NCBI GenBank assembly: GCA_963693285.1
Contig: OY848922.1
Coordinates: 5,692,923-5,756,922, forward strand
Length of the DNA: 64,000 bases
Reading direction: 5' to 3'
Origin: Xestospongia muta
Taxonomy: Eukaryota; Porifera; Demospongiae; Haplosclerida; Petrosiidae
Position 1 is the first letter of the stretch. Each line of letters begins with the position of its first letter. Position numbers and translations under genes: made by a program. The notes under the pieces were generated by a model. It was not told the origin of the DNA and did no database searches. It worked only from the letters and a program-made list of their open reading frames with translations. This document shows, in pieces, positions 52,451-64,000 of the stretch.

Positions 52451-52686
52451 AAGACTTCATCTGTTTGGAAAGAGAAAGCAGAAGGTATCACAAATGTGTG
52501 ATGTCAATTTGACATGTAGTACTAAAAGTCAAGGAACAAGGATTGTCAAATATATACATTTGCTGTACAAACTTCAGTATAGTTGACTGGTGATCCAGTA
52601 ATTGGTGTCAAGATTTTTGTTTTCCTAATAATGATAATATAATGATAATTATCGTAACAAAAACAACAACAGATCAATTTATTGAC

Positions 52687-53687
52687 CTTCTCAGCAGATA
52701 TTGCAATTTCTATAATCTTTTCTGAGTTGACTCTCTCTCCTTGTATTTTCTCAGCAACTTCTTTGAGCTGTCCATCACCTATTAAAAGAAACGTTTAGCC
52801 ATTTATCGAAAGATTTAGAAGTTGTTCAAAACTGTATAAAGGATTCCTTCGGATCATAGAAATCCAAGTAGTCTATCAGCTAATAAATATTCCAAGACAA
52901 CACTATTCATTGAACAAAGGCTATGCAGTTGTGATAAAGCAGGTTCAAAATTCCTATTGCGCATGCTCGTATTTTTTCCGAGGGCATTATTTAGAATGTA
53001 GAAACTACGGTATGCTGAATTTGTAGTGCTGTTATCTTCCTTGTACAAGTAGCCCATGGATCTTGTAATCGTTAAAGTCGATCCGCTCTGGTCACTCCTA
53101 CTACTAAGTATCATATAATTTTTTTAAACATATCTGAGAGGTCCATGCACACAGACTCGGCTTCTGTATCAACTGTGGTCTGAGTGGTTCTCAAAAACAA
53201 TTTAAAACGTTCACAATTTTCAGAAACGATATGTATGATATCCACACGGAATCTGAATTTGTTCTTCAATCTGCTATGGCTCGTACCTTTCAAGACAGAA
53301 ATCCAGGTGACCCTGATCACTGATTGAATCTTGAAACTGACTCATTCCATAACATGATGTCACTGTACTTTTAAATGAGTCTCAGCCTTTTCAGAACTTG
53401 TCTAGAATAATAGAATTGTTTCTGTACACCCTCCAAGTGACCCTTTGCTGTTTGGAAGATATACAATAGAGAGCAAAAGCAATTCAGGTACCATATTCCT
53501 AATTATCCTAAGTACTCATACTGTACTTTAGTACAGTGTTCTACCTTACAACATATGTATACTTTGAATGTATGTAATACTTTGTATATCTGTTATAACA
53601 GAGTGGGAGCTTACCAGAAACTAATTCTTTAGTGGAATATTCATACTTCTCACAATTGTTGTACTGTTTCTCTGACACTGCCAACAT
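52687..53687 (-). CDS. Possible exons of an unrecognised minus-strand gene
   Basis: Exon 53615-53687 (or from 53677 if internal) reads SEKQYNNCEKYEYSTKELVS and ends in phase 1. Exon 52687-52778 starts in phase 1 and reads DGQLKEVAEKIQGERVNSEK then IIEIAISAEK, with good GT/AG borders, so the two join in frame. A further small exon, DEVLAT (about 52443-52460), is possible. A continuous frame at 52854-53114 (FYILNNALGKNTSMRNRNFE) lies between them and may be another exon or noise. No domain is recognised. Confidence 0.35.
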
Positions 53688-54468
53688 AATATGACATTGA
53701 CTTATTAATGAATACATGAGGTAAGTATTGATTCAAAACACTGTAAAATATGTTCTTAGAATACTGTATATGCTAGTTGTTAGGTGTATATGGTTATTAA
53801 GTGCATACTGTTTGTTAAGTGCACACATTTATCTTGGTCAGAACTCTTTTTATTAAGCACTTAATGAATATTAATAAGCAATATGCATAACCAATATTGA
53901 ATCCATCCTTCATCACAGATACAGCAAAATGGTTGTGTTTAATGCTTCCTCTTTCACTAATAGAAGAACTTCTCCAATTGAAGGTATCCATACTTTTTTG
54001 TAAATGTGACAACCTCGAATTACACTGTCAAACGATAACTTATTAGAAACACCAGCATATCCTCCATGTGCTCAAGTGAGAACCACACTCAGAAAAGTGA
54101 CATCATCCACAAAGGCTATTGGTTAAGTGCATATCCTTATTAAGTGTATACACTCTTTCTGTGGAGATATAGGGGTATGTGCTTAATAACCAGCAAATAT
54201 GATAAAGTCTATAATTTGTTGTATCAGTAGATTGTACAGTGTTCACAATATAAAGCTTGCTTACATGTACTTGAGAGTAAAAGTTGAAAACGCATACAAT
54301 TCTATAGATATATTCTACCTACAAAAGATATGTGTAATCCCTAAATCCCTCAGCATAATATTGAATACAAACAGACTTTGATACCTCTTCATTACTAAAC
54401 ACAATAACAGGCTGTCATTCTATATCAATAATAATAACACAGTAATTGTGTTATGTTTGTTAATAAAC

Positions 54469-55390
54469 CTTGTTTTTATTCCATCCTTTATGTAGTTGTC
54501 TCTGATAGTGTCCAGGAGATAAATACCTTCTAACCCATGAATGAATAGAAACAATTTCTGGCAAATCTAGTAAGACAAAGACTTTATTGATTCTGTTTTA
54601 ACCCTTCATTTGCGGAAGGCTCCATACGGAGCCCCACCCAATTTCATTGCAAAATGCGGAAGGCTCTTTTAGGCACCCAATTTGTTATGAAAACATTCAC
54701 GTTTTTTGATTGATTTTTGTTTCGAAATGGTTCGTTTTCTTAGTTCTAATGTTCCTGAAGTATTGCTACAGATGATGGAGAATATATAGATAGCAACTTT
54801 AGACTATAAACTCTTGATGTCACGTACCATGTTTACTCACGCACAGCCAAGTTAAAAATAGCTTCGAGGATACCTCTTCTTTTCATCCCAAAAATGAGCT
54901 ATCAAAGAGGAATATAGGGCAAAGGAAGACTACTTCTAAGGAACCAGTCAGTTATAAAGTTACCGTTTATACGTAGACAAAGGTACCAGCATTGACAGAC
55001 TCCAAATCTCTCACTAACTCACTTCTTCCCACAGTGCCTCGTGGCTAACCACAAAGGAGTCATCAAGTTATTTTTAGACTTCTACTATAAATAGAAACCG
55101 CAAAACACCTTAAAATGGTAGGACCAGCAAATAGTTGACTTAAGTCCCGCACCACGCCCATAACGAGCAATAATTGAATAACGCAGATGAAGGGTTAATT
55201 GTTTCACTGTACCATTACTTCATTATGACTGAAAGTACTTGCTACGTTATTTTGTTCCCTAGGAACATACCTCATACCTGTTGTCACTTCTTCAATGTTA
55301 ATATTGGGAAATAGTTGTCACATGACTATGAGGTCAAATTCATCTTTACATAATTCAGTCATGTCATCTCTAAGATCATCAAGGTATTTT
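54469..55390 (-). pseudogene. Decaying minus-strand exons, copy 1, split by a MITE
   Basis: At 55278-55390 the minus strand reads YLDDLRDDMTELCKDEFDLI, VM, stop, QLFPNINIEEVTTG, with a GT donor. At 54469-54557 it reads KLFLFIHGLEGIYLLDTIRD then NYIKDGIKT. Below it, 54390-54200 contains NISIELYAFSTFTLKYM, similar to the second copy. The second copy lies at 58690-59380 with the same order. The family is not recognised. The 593-bp MITE lies between the two exons. Confidence 0.4.
54602..55194. mobile_element. 593-bp piggyBac-type MITE
   Basis: Terminal inverted repeats CCCTTCATTTGCG (54602-54614) and CGCAGATGAAGGG (55182-55194), one mismatch, are each flanked by TTAA (54598-54601 and 55195-55198). 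The subterminal GCGGAAGGCTC is repeated at about 54613 and 54657. No transposase frame is present. TTAA plus CCC ends point to mobilisation by a piggyBac transposase. Confidence 0.8.
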
Positions 55391-55674
55391 TGACTTTAGT
55401 TTATGTAGCACATTACTTTACACCCACAACCATTACTGTTAAAACTATTTGGATTTTACTTGTCTTTTTCTGATAAGGTCTTTGTGTCCACACCTCTTTT
55501 TATAATTTATTATAATTTTATGATAATAGTAACGTATAGTGAATGGTATCTGCTGATCGTGTCATAAAGGAATCTCTCCTAACTCAAGCTTTTAAACTAT
55601 CTTAATTACTATATGTACATTACTAACTACTGTAGTAATATCTTACTATCTATGATCTAAATAAACTCTCAGTA

Positions 55675-56955
55675 ATGTGTAAGCAATATGTCAATATCTG
55701 GTATTCACTGTGTAACATATTCCTTTACTCAGTGGATAGTTTCCTATACTTCATAATTCCTATTGCTGTGGTTGTATTGGGATTAAAGTGTTGTTTGTTG
55801 TGGTGGAGAATACATTATTATCAACAAGTATGACGTCATTATAATGTTGTCTGTTAATTTATATAATCCTTACAGAGAAGACAAGCTCAACTTGCTAGGC
55901 AGGCCCTGATTAGACAAATAGCAATTACAAGAGCTCAAAATGCTCGGTTAGTTCTATTGATATCAATGTATAGAATTATTAACCCTCACAGCTGTCCATG
56001 TGAGCAAGGGTTAATATACATGCTCTTTGTGTCAATGTGTCTGTCTGTTACAAAGGCACATACAATGTGGTAGAGTTTATCACTCCCAAAAGTTAGTATA
56101 TTTACAGTACACAATTATCTACATTTCAACGTAGGAATCCTTCTCAAATAATTTGGATTTTACTTTGTTTTATGATAAGGTATTGATATTCACAACTATT
56201 TTATTATAATTATAATTGTCAAATGATCATTATATTATAAACTAACAGTGATTATATTAATACATTGTATTATATGTTACTAGAGATACAGCTCAATAAG
56301 AGGAAATAGAGAGACTACTTAAATGTAACTTACATAGGCTATTTATAAGAACATGTTATGATAGTCATCATGATATACTATGTCTTGTTTGTCCATCAGG
56401 TCAGATTAAATATTCCCATCTGACAACTCCATGTTATTCTATTGTCATAACACCAAATGATCATTTGCCATTTGGATGGATGTGGTTGTCAGTTAAATGA
56501 TCCTATTATGTTGCCATCTTATAATCAAGTTATAAATGGTCAAGTAAACCTATAAAAGTCGTGAAACTGGCAAGAACTAATAAAGTAGGTGTCCCATGTC
56601 CATGATATTCTGCACCTACTAACTACTCTTAAAGATGACAGTTATGACAATGATGTCTTCATACGTTGCCATAGGAACTTCAAAACGACAAGTAAATATA
56701 GTAAATGAACTAGGCACCTAAACTCCTCCCACTTATAATACTGACTCTAACTCATCACTATTACAGGTTACATAATTAGTATACTATGAAAGTGACTTTG
56801 TAAATGATTGTGATGACAATGTATCCTACATTACTGTTGATATATAAGACTAACTGATCTGTCATTCAATAGTATGTAGTGTACACAGTCAACACTTCAT
56901 TTATTCATTCAGAAAAGATGAGGTTTCTTTATTGGCATTAACTACCTTATACTAA
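55675..56955 (+). CDS. Small single-pass membrane protein, copy B (88 aa, three exons)
   Basis: Exons 55675-55827, 55876-55946 and 56913-56955 have the same phases and exon lengths as copy A. The protein differs at Y2C, V30I and R36G in exon 1, and at six of 24 residues in the basic tail (RRQAQLARQALIRQIAITRA then QNA). Exon 3 is identical in protein (KDEVSLLALTTLY). The membrane segment is DSFLYFIIPIAVVVLGLKCC. It lacks the ankyrin gene on its upstream side, so any shared control with that gene would be lost. Confidence 0.65.
55978..56013. repeat. Short TTAA-bounded palindrome in intron 2 of copy B
   Basis: TTAACCCTCACA and its near-complement TGTGAGCAAGGGTTAA enclose a few bases, making a 36-bp foldback with piggyBac-like ends. 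Copy A has only TTAACCCTTATGG at the same site. Confidence 0.45.
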
Positions 56956-58013
56956 ACTCCTCTGTTCATAATATGTAGTGTTTTATTCCTGTTAAAAGTA
57001 TAAATTATGTTTCATGTACATGTGTATGTACCTTTGATATGTAAGTTTTGTTCAACATGATCATGATATAAACAATTCACTTATCATTGTAGTAATACAT
57101 AGGGTCAGACCTATACATGTTTTAGAAAGAAGGTTTTATTTTCTACACATATAATAATGTCACTAAACATTACATAGTGTGATCAGAATACATACATACA
57201 CAAATCTGTTTGATAAAACATCTTTTACAATCATTGTGTTTTATCATTAATGTAACATGTGTTCCCAAGACAACCATTACATTAAATCAGACATGCCTTA
57301 GCTTTTCATGATCAGTTCATTGTCATGTCACTACAAAGAGAGATAAACTGAATTTACAACTGACTCTGTATGTAATGAGGAAGATATAGTGAAGGACATA
57401 ACTTACTACACACACCAGTCTAGTGTGAGTACATGTACATATATTATATCAGTATGGTTCTTATAGTGTGTACAGTTGATATAATAAATTAACCACAAAC
57501 ACTCTAATGATTATCCATATAAGGACAAAATGAACAAGTAATGTTATCTACTATAAAAACTACTATGTCAATATATCTATTTATATTACTATCGTTAGTT
57601 CATCAATGTATCCTATATATCTTATTCCTTATGACTTCACTCTCTACTTTGTCATCCATTCCATTAAGTCATACATCTACATGTATCTATGAGACTTTCA
57701 TTCATTAATTGATACATTCATTATCTAGTTATACATTAAATACATTAATATGACAAGATGTATGTACAGTAATTGATATACACATCAAATTAATTTAATG
57801 AGATATGAGGATATCATATATAGTGAGAGTGGTCACATAAGTGTGCTCAAGAGATAGATTCACCCTCAAAACAATCCAAGACTAACATTAGAGGCTGTCC
57901 TTCCCATTGAATCATAAAACTTAAACTGATAGTAATTCCGATTATCAAACTCTTCAATGAATTAATCCATTACAGTGTATGGTATGGTATTACTATAATA
58001 ACATAATACAGTA

Positions 58014-58576
58014 ATGTCACATAGGAAAAGTTGGCCTGGTGTGTGTCACTGGTGTCAACTCTACTTGACGTTATATTGTTCTCTGGGACTTGTGATATAT
58101 AGACACATCAGATGTGTGTATTGACTTGATGAATAGATACTGGATAGATAGATGGATAGTTTGATATATGCAAGAATGTAGTAACTGATTTCTCTCTATA
58201 TTATTATTGTGTTAGTTATTTCTTAATATGTTGGGAGGATATGAAGAAAATGCTGTTCTGTTATGTAACTATTTCCTCTAATTTGGACACATTTTGGGTA
58301 GTACTAGGAATAGCTGTATCTGAAGGTATTCAATATACTATAGTCACTATATGATGTACAATTGTCACTATAGTATACCATACTTCTTGCTATAATAAAA
58401 TTGACTATTTTAAGTTTATTGTTATCTTTTACATAGGTCTTACTACATGTGTTATACTCATCCAACACTCACTAGCAGCTACGTTCTTTGGAAGGAAAGT
58501 ATTTCATAAACATATTGGTTTTATACTATTGACTAGTATTGGGTGTCTGGTTAATAATGATATTGCAAGAAAATAA
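58014..58576 (+). CDS. Predicted 117-aa multi-span membrane protein, three exons
   Basis: Exons 58014-58117, 58216-58325 and 58437-58576 sum to 354 nt and join in phases 2 and 1 at GT/AG sites. Hydrophobic segments are LYLTLYCSLGLVIY, YFLICW...MLFCYVTI, FWVVLGIAVSEG joined to LTTCVILIQHSLAATFF, and HIGFILLTSIGCLV; it ends NNDIARK and a TAA. The exon 2 to 3 join falls inside a membrane segment and preserves hydrophobicity, which supports it. The first donor (GTATTG) is weak, and further upstream exons are possible. No family is recognised. Confidence 0.45.
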
Positions 58577-58689
58577 ACATGTGCTGTATTCATATAGTGT
58601 ATTCTAGTATGTATATGATGTGTAAAAGTACTTATTAAAGTGTTTTGTGTATAATTATTATTAGATATGAAGTAATACTCAAGAATACC

Positions 58690-59385
58690 AACATAAATCT
58701 GATATTGGTTTGATAATGATTTCATGAGGTAAGTATTAATTCCAAACACTATGAAGCACACTCTCATAATAAGGTCTGTAATTTGTTGCCTCAGTAGCTC
58801 ATACATTTTACATGATATACAGCTTGCTCCTATGTACTTGAGAGGTAAAGTTGTAAATCCATGTGGTTGTATATAGGTATTTACTTGCAAAAATATACAA
58901 GTAATGCCTTCACACTTTGTACCTAGTAATAAAATAGCATTACTCTTAGCATTATTCTGAATAAAATATGAATGTGATACATCTTAATGACTAAAAGAAT
59001 TAGCTTCTTTCATCTTTGTGTTATTGTTTTCTATATCAATGAAAACAAATCAGTTGTGTCATGTTTGTTAACAAAACATGTTTGTATTCCATCCTTTATG
59101 TAGCTGTCTCTGATAGTGTCCATCAAATCCATTAATCAACTGAATAAATAGAAACCTGATTCTGTTTTGATTATTTCATTATAGCTTTACTCCATGATTA
59201 TTGAAAGTACTTTATGGATTATTTTGTTCCTTAGAAACACACCTCCAATCTGTTGTCACTTCATCAATATTAATATAACCAGTAGTTGTGTCATGACTAT
59301 GACATTGAGTTCATCTTTAGACAATTCAGTCATATCATCTTTGACATTATCGAGGTATTTTCAGCTGTTTCTATAAACTTTTTCA
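58690..59385 (-). pseudogene. Decaying minus-strand exons, copy 2
   Basis: The minus strand reads LDNVKDDMTELSKDELNVIV (about 59355-59300), a decayed MDTIRDSYIKDGIQT (about 59130-59085) and NTYIQPHGFTTLPLKYIGAS then MYELLRQQITDLI (about 58880-58780), in the same order as 55390-54200. Replacement of some codons by stops suggests both copies are relics. Confidence 0.4.
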
Positions 59386-59457
59386 TGAATAATGTTCTTT
59401 TTCATAATTATGTTAATCTGTCTTCATCTCTCTCTTTATCTGTTTTATTTATCTCAG

Positions 59458-59552
59458 ATGGACTGGTATTTGTAGCTATAACTAGAGGAACTATAAGTAG
59501 TTTTGTGAGGATGTACATCAAAGCTGTCAATACATATTTAGATGATACCTAA
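59458..59552 (+). CDS. Possible terminal exon, unknown protein
   Basis: After TTTATCTCAG the phase-1 frame reads DGLVFVAITRGTISSFVRMY then IKAVNTYLDDT and a TAA. A degraded duplicate follows at 59740-59810 (WYL, VKAVNIYLDY-like). No partner exon was identified. Confidence 0.3.
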
Positions 59553-59559
59553 AGATTCA

Positions 59560-62500
59560 TCATCTTTAAATTCTTCTAAGTCACTTGATTGTTTTATTTA
59601 TCATTACATTCTTTCTCACCATCTTCATTATTAGTTTCTTTTTTCAATTAATTTTTTTTCAATTACGTTTTCATGAATAATATATTCTCTTTCATATGTT
59701 AATCTGTTTTCATCTCTTTTAATCTGTTTTGTTGATTTCATGTAGACTGGTACTTGTAGCTATAATTGGAAGATCTATATCAAAGCAGTCAACATTTATT
59801 TAGATTATGCTGACAATTCATCATCTTCAAATTCTTCTAATTGACTTCATTCTTCCATTCCATCATCATACTCCTTGGTATTTTTGTCATAAGTTTTTTA
59901 TTTTATTTTATTATTTACATTATAATTGATACAATGCTCATCTATATGTATGTATTTTCTTACGTACTAGAAATATTGTTGTTTTCAAAGTACTCATCAA
60001 ATAAAGTTAAATGACTATCCTTGTCATCACTTGGTAGTACAGCATTGTTAGGAAGATGAGCTATTCTCTCTATACTGGTGATGGATACTAGAAGCTATTA
60101 ATTAAAATTCAAATAATGTCATATGAATTTATTGTCATCATTGTACTATAAAGTCTTAAATCACTGTGTCTCAAATTGTCATTTACTCATATGGTTTGTA
60201 TGTCTTGGCATAATAGGAAGCTGTACATACTATACAAGTACTGTTCCTGACTATTATAGAAAACAGACAAATTTTGTTATATTTTTTATTAGTTCAATTA
60301 TATTGTCAACCACATCCTTTCTAACCATATGTCAGTTTATATAGATCTAGTGTAATATGTAATGTTAATCAGCAACCAATAGACAATACTAAATTCTTAG
60401 TCATAGTGGGTATACTTGTAACATTAAAATTAACCCATGTGCGTCATACATATATTTTAAGTTTCATTGTCAACGGAATATGTCTGTCTAATTAGTAAAA
60501 TATCACTTTATTTATTTATTAACTGGTCTTGAATATAAGTTTCAAGATGAAACACTATTGTTAAGATTTAATACACAAGAAATCATTAGGCAACCAGAAA
60601 CAAATTTCACCCATTAACCAAAATATAGTAATATTGTTTCAATCAATCTTCTAGTTTTTCACTTATCCATTCATCAATTCATAAATTCATCATACATAAT
60701 GTTATCTATATTCATCTATGTCTACATATTGATTATACTCAGTATAAAGACACTACCTAACACTATGTTTAATTTCTCAAATTTAACATACACATATAAA
60801 TGTATAAGGGACTTTAGTAAGGCGCAACATACTACATACAATGTAGTTTATATGACAAACATGTACATGTAATGATACTTATTATACCAATGACATTTTG
60901 TATACAATTTGTATACAAATGGTATTATTATTGTGCATATATACATGTATAGTAATATCATACATTCTTTAATACATTGTGTCTCGACTATCTTCAGACT
61001 GGACAACATCAATGATGGAAATATGTAAATCAAGGCCTTCATCTTCCATCTTTTCCAATTTAATTACAAATTTTAATAGACATGGCATAGTCTAATATGA
61101 TTTATTTTAGTTGTTTGACATTGTTAAAGCTTATATATATATATTCACACTAGTGTAAAACATATAGTTTTCTAGTAAATAAGTGTTACTATTTACACTA
61201 ATAAGCATTTATTGTGTACAAACTTCACTATCTATTCACTATTATAGAATTTACCTGTCCAACAACAAAGCTATTGTTATGTACAGTACAAATGTAGCAT
61301 TGGTTACTTTATCAGTCAGTTCATATTACAATGGCCATTAATCTAGTGTTTTAAAGGTTTACTTGAATTATGAAATACATAGCTAATTTTGAGTTGATTT
61401 TTAACAATTGATCATATTAGTTAAATTTATTGATTACTATCTATTTAAAATCCATTGTTATTAAGTGTTGAGTCAGTGTTAAGCTCACACAATTGTAACC
61501 TATTACAATCTACTTAATATGCTCTATATAGTACATATGTAGTAGCTTGCAATTAAAATCATATCTGTGACTTCTATTATATGTTAATTAGCATTGATAA
61601 TGATGTGTATTCATATTATAATTGTGCATGTGTATAATATGCTTAATGTTATATGAAGAGTGTTTCTGTTGTTTAGTACATGTATACATATTGTGTAGTT
61701 TGTTAGATTATAATCAATGATGTGATTTACTGTCTACATGATAAATTTACTAACAAGTATATATGTGTAATCTTGCTACATTAGCATTACTAGACCCATT
61801 CTCTGATGATTTGATGTTAAGATACAGCTTATAAGTGTAAGATCAGTAATCACTTTCTCTGAAGCTCTCTATTAATATCAATTTTAATGCCAGAAATGTT
61901 GTATGAAATCAATGCAATGGATAAACAGTGCAACAACAACTGCACACAAGTATCTGTTAATTGAAAAGTAACAAGGTTTATTGAAAATATTAAACAATCA
62001 TATTTATAGTCACAAACTTAAAATAGAGACATTAATAATTATAGTAGATAACATGTTTAGCTTAAAGCCAGGTCATTCTTTGCCAATTTAATCACCACTC
62101 TTTTAAGAGCAAGTAAAAAAATGTAACAAAAATACAAAAAAGTTATTTATCTCTATAATTATCAGAAACAACCTGCTCACTTCAATCAATTGTGATCTGT
62201 CAAAGACTCTATTCCAGCTAACTCATTGGCTGTTCCTATGGACTTCTTAGATGTATTTTGATTGGTTGTTGTATTGTATATATTGTATATTTTTATTATA
62301 ATATTACCTTTTTGGATTGCTTTCTTTGAAGTTTTTTTCATGGTCTGTTAAGACAAAAAATTCAGTAAATTACTATATCATACTTTTCTTCCATAAGATT
62401 TTTTATGATGATACATTCTTATACAACTATATTCCTATATATTTTGTACTCTACAAGATAATTTGTACATAATAGTACACTGCAATATAATTGTTAAGAG

Positions 62501-62800
62501 ATCATTATAATCTTAATATTAACAATTGAAAACAGTAACTTAAAAAGATCATTATATTTTGCATATTCAGAAAGTCTCAAGTACTCTATATGAATCTTTG
62601 ACCTGTATAATGTTACCATATAATGTTTTGAATATTTCACAGGTATAGCTATAATATTGATGATCACTCTTGTTCAATTAAATATACTAACCACTCTCAT
62701 ATGACTAGTTGAAGTGATTCCTATAATTTAGATTTTCATTCATCATTTCAAGTGTAAGAGAAATTAGATAAACTTAAACAATTGAACAGATCAAGTTATT
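59560..62800. other. Region without recognised genes
   Basis: It contains the dispersed repeat 60300-61050 (partner 3000-3720). The rest is AT-rich, and nothing else is recognised. Confidence 0.5.
60303..61050 (+). repeat. Dispersed repeat, partner of 3000-3720
   Basis: Starts TCAACCACATCCTTTCTAAC and follows the same landmark order as 3004-3720, including CAATCAATCTT and the ACATGTA-rich end. Same orientation, strongly diverged. Confidence 0.6.
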
Positions 62801-62813
62801 TTATTTCACCTAG

Positions 62814-63220
62814 TCTTATAAGAAGCCACATGTACAAATCAAGCTGTACTCCTTGGTATTTATAGGAATAATCTGGAAACTGTTCTACCATTATCCTATA
62901 TACTGTCAAATGATGTCAATATATATGAAACTTTTCTCTGATGCCTATGTATGTCCATATAAGGACTAGTGTCGATTTTGGACTGGATGTTTACTACTAG
63001 TTCATGTTGTCTTAGCATTGGTAGTATCTGTAGATACTGATGCTACAGTAAGCTTGTATGTGTTAACATCTATTTTAGTTTTTATTATATTTATGTATTT
63101 ACCTTTGAGGGAGTATATTGCTAACTTCCTTTTGTGTACATGCTGCTCTATTTCTCCTACAAAGAGGTATGACTATGTTTTATTAATGTAAGTTCTGTTT
63201 TCTGTAGGCTCTCCATTTGA
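62814..63220 (+). pseudogene. 3' end of a sponge receptor-like membrane protein, one in-frame stop
   Basis: Exon 62814-63165 reads KKPHVQIKLYSLVFIGIIWK, FSDAYVCPYKD, stop (TAG 62967-62969), CRFWTGCLLLVHVVLALVVS, then SLYVLTSILVFIIFMYLPLR and EYIANFLLC. It joins a final exon at 63208 (RLSI, stop). The pattern DAY.xPYKDxxRFWTGLLL and the following membrane helices are familiar from the C-terminal membrane regions of large sponge/cnidarian receptor-like proteins (from memory, unverified). The TAG replaces the residue between Asp and Cys. Upstream exons were not found. Confidence 0.5.
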
Positions 63221-64000
63221 TGATGATATTCAGAGAGGTCTACTTTGTCACCTTCAAAATATTATGTTTGATTATTAAATTGTTAATAAATGAAATAAAT
63301 CAAAATGGCAATAAATCAACAACATTAGAGCTAGAGTGATTGTCATCATCGAAGGAATGGTCTTCAATTAAGAAGCACTAGATAAAGAATTCTATGTTTG
63401 GTCACTTGAACGAAACTTCCGGTAATGATTAGGTGTGTCCTCAGTGGAAAGCTAGATTAAGAAAGATCATCACAGCAATAATTCTTAGTGTGAAGATCGA
63501 GCAACCATCTTAGTGCGTAGTGAAGTGTGCTATCAAGTATTGATGCAACGGCTCATTCCATTGACATTAGAGCATGGTAAGCAAGTCCAAAATTTGTTCT
63601 GGGGATCAGTTTATTGGCAAAATTTAATAACTTAAATTGCTTGCAGTATAAAATACTAAATCTATGATAGTAGTCTGGTATAACCATTTTTGACTAGTAT
63701 CCTTTCTAACAACAGTATTAACGATATTTTAAGCTGTGTATGAATATACCATATTTATTTATATTGTATGCTCAAACATACTTTATGAGAGACCTAAGAA
63801 TTTGTTTATCCATTTTGATCTTGATTAAACTCAATCTTTTTTAACCTTCAGGTAATCTCTTGGGATTATTATTATAAATTGCGGTCACTTTACTTAGTGT
63901 CATATGATGAGACTATTAGTTTTTGTTTATTAAATTTGGTATTCACATAATAGGTAAATGTGTTGACAATATTTAACTTAAAAAGAGTAATTTTATAGCA
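63221..64000. other. Right-edge non-coding sequence
   Basis: The stretch 63630-63945 resembles 5110-5470 in the same orientation (GCTTGCAGTATAAAAT, GTCACTTTACTTAGTGTCAT). No gene is seen. Confidence 0.5.

Larger units (their letters stand above)
55545..57940 (+). repeat. Second segmental duplication, unit 2
   Basis: This is the counterpart of 46938-49466. Extra DNA at about 56430-56640, absent from unit 1, and many small indels lie in the large intron. Confidence 0.85.

Noticed and set aside
52560..52625. Exon reading KTKILTPITGSPVNYTEVCT
   Set aside because: It looks protein-like, but its phase does not match the exon at 52687-52778. The matching phase gives a stop after 16 codons.

Overview
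The window looks like nuclear DNA of a marine demosponge, most likely Amphimedon-like. That is inference from four things: AT-rich sequence, tiny GT/AG introns, an ankyrin-ROC-COR-Death gene architecture, and a dense metazoan mix of piggyBac, pogo/Tigger, hAT, ISL2EU, gypsy and YqaJ-encoding elements. There are no bacterial operons, CRISPR arrays or rRNA genes. Most genes are split, so exons were assembled by splice-site and phase matching.

Layout. At 1-2347 (+) lies the 3' part of a gene whose upstream exon resembles the C-terminus of a pogo/Tigger DDE transposase and whose last exon is an ING-like PHD finger. Between them is an array of 11 copies of one mini-exon with its own 42-bp intron. 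At 2348-6435 is a gene-poor stretch with dispersed repeats and a piggyBac 5'-end remnant. From 6436 to 46862 (-) runs one 40-kb gene of 14 exons. Its exons total 3492 nt (1164 codons with stop) and encode about 1163 aa: start, seven ankyrin repeats (one per exon), ROC GTPase, COR and a C-terminal death domain.

Nearly all transposon debris in the window lies inside that gene's introns: a gypsy element lacking RT, three copies of a second gypsy family, a hAT element, at least five piggyBac pieces, an ISL2EU-like element with a divergent partner ORF, a complete 3.28-kb TTAA-flanked element encoding a Mutator-like transposase plus YqaJ nuclease, a Tigger element and HIRAN-like fragments. A 5-kb segment carrying piggyBac, gypsy and one ankyrin exon is duplicated (17868-23043 and 25522-30979), which gave the protein an extra ankyrin repeat.

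At 46863-47073 a 211-bp shared upstream region separates the big gene from a divergent three-exon gene for an 88-aa single-pass membrane protein (47074-48478, +). A second copy of that small gene lies at 55675-56955 inside a second segmental duplication. The rest (48.5-64 kb) holds an orphan exon, a predicted 117-aa multi-span membrane protein (58014-58576), decaying minus-strand exons in two copies, a 593-bp piggyBac-type MITE, and the membrane-spanning 3' end of a sponge receptor-like gene with one stop (62814-63220).

The main themes are symmetric-phase exon duplication (the mini-exon array, the ankyrin exon, three phase-1 micro-exons) and transposon proteins carrying PHD or nuclease modules. 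Gene assignments come from motif recognition and exon phase only. No database search was possible.
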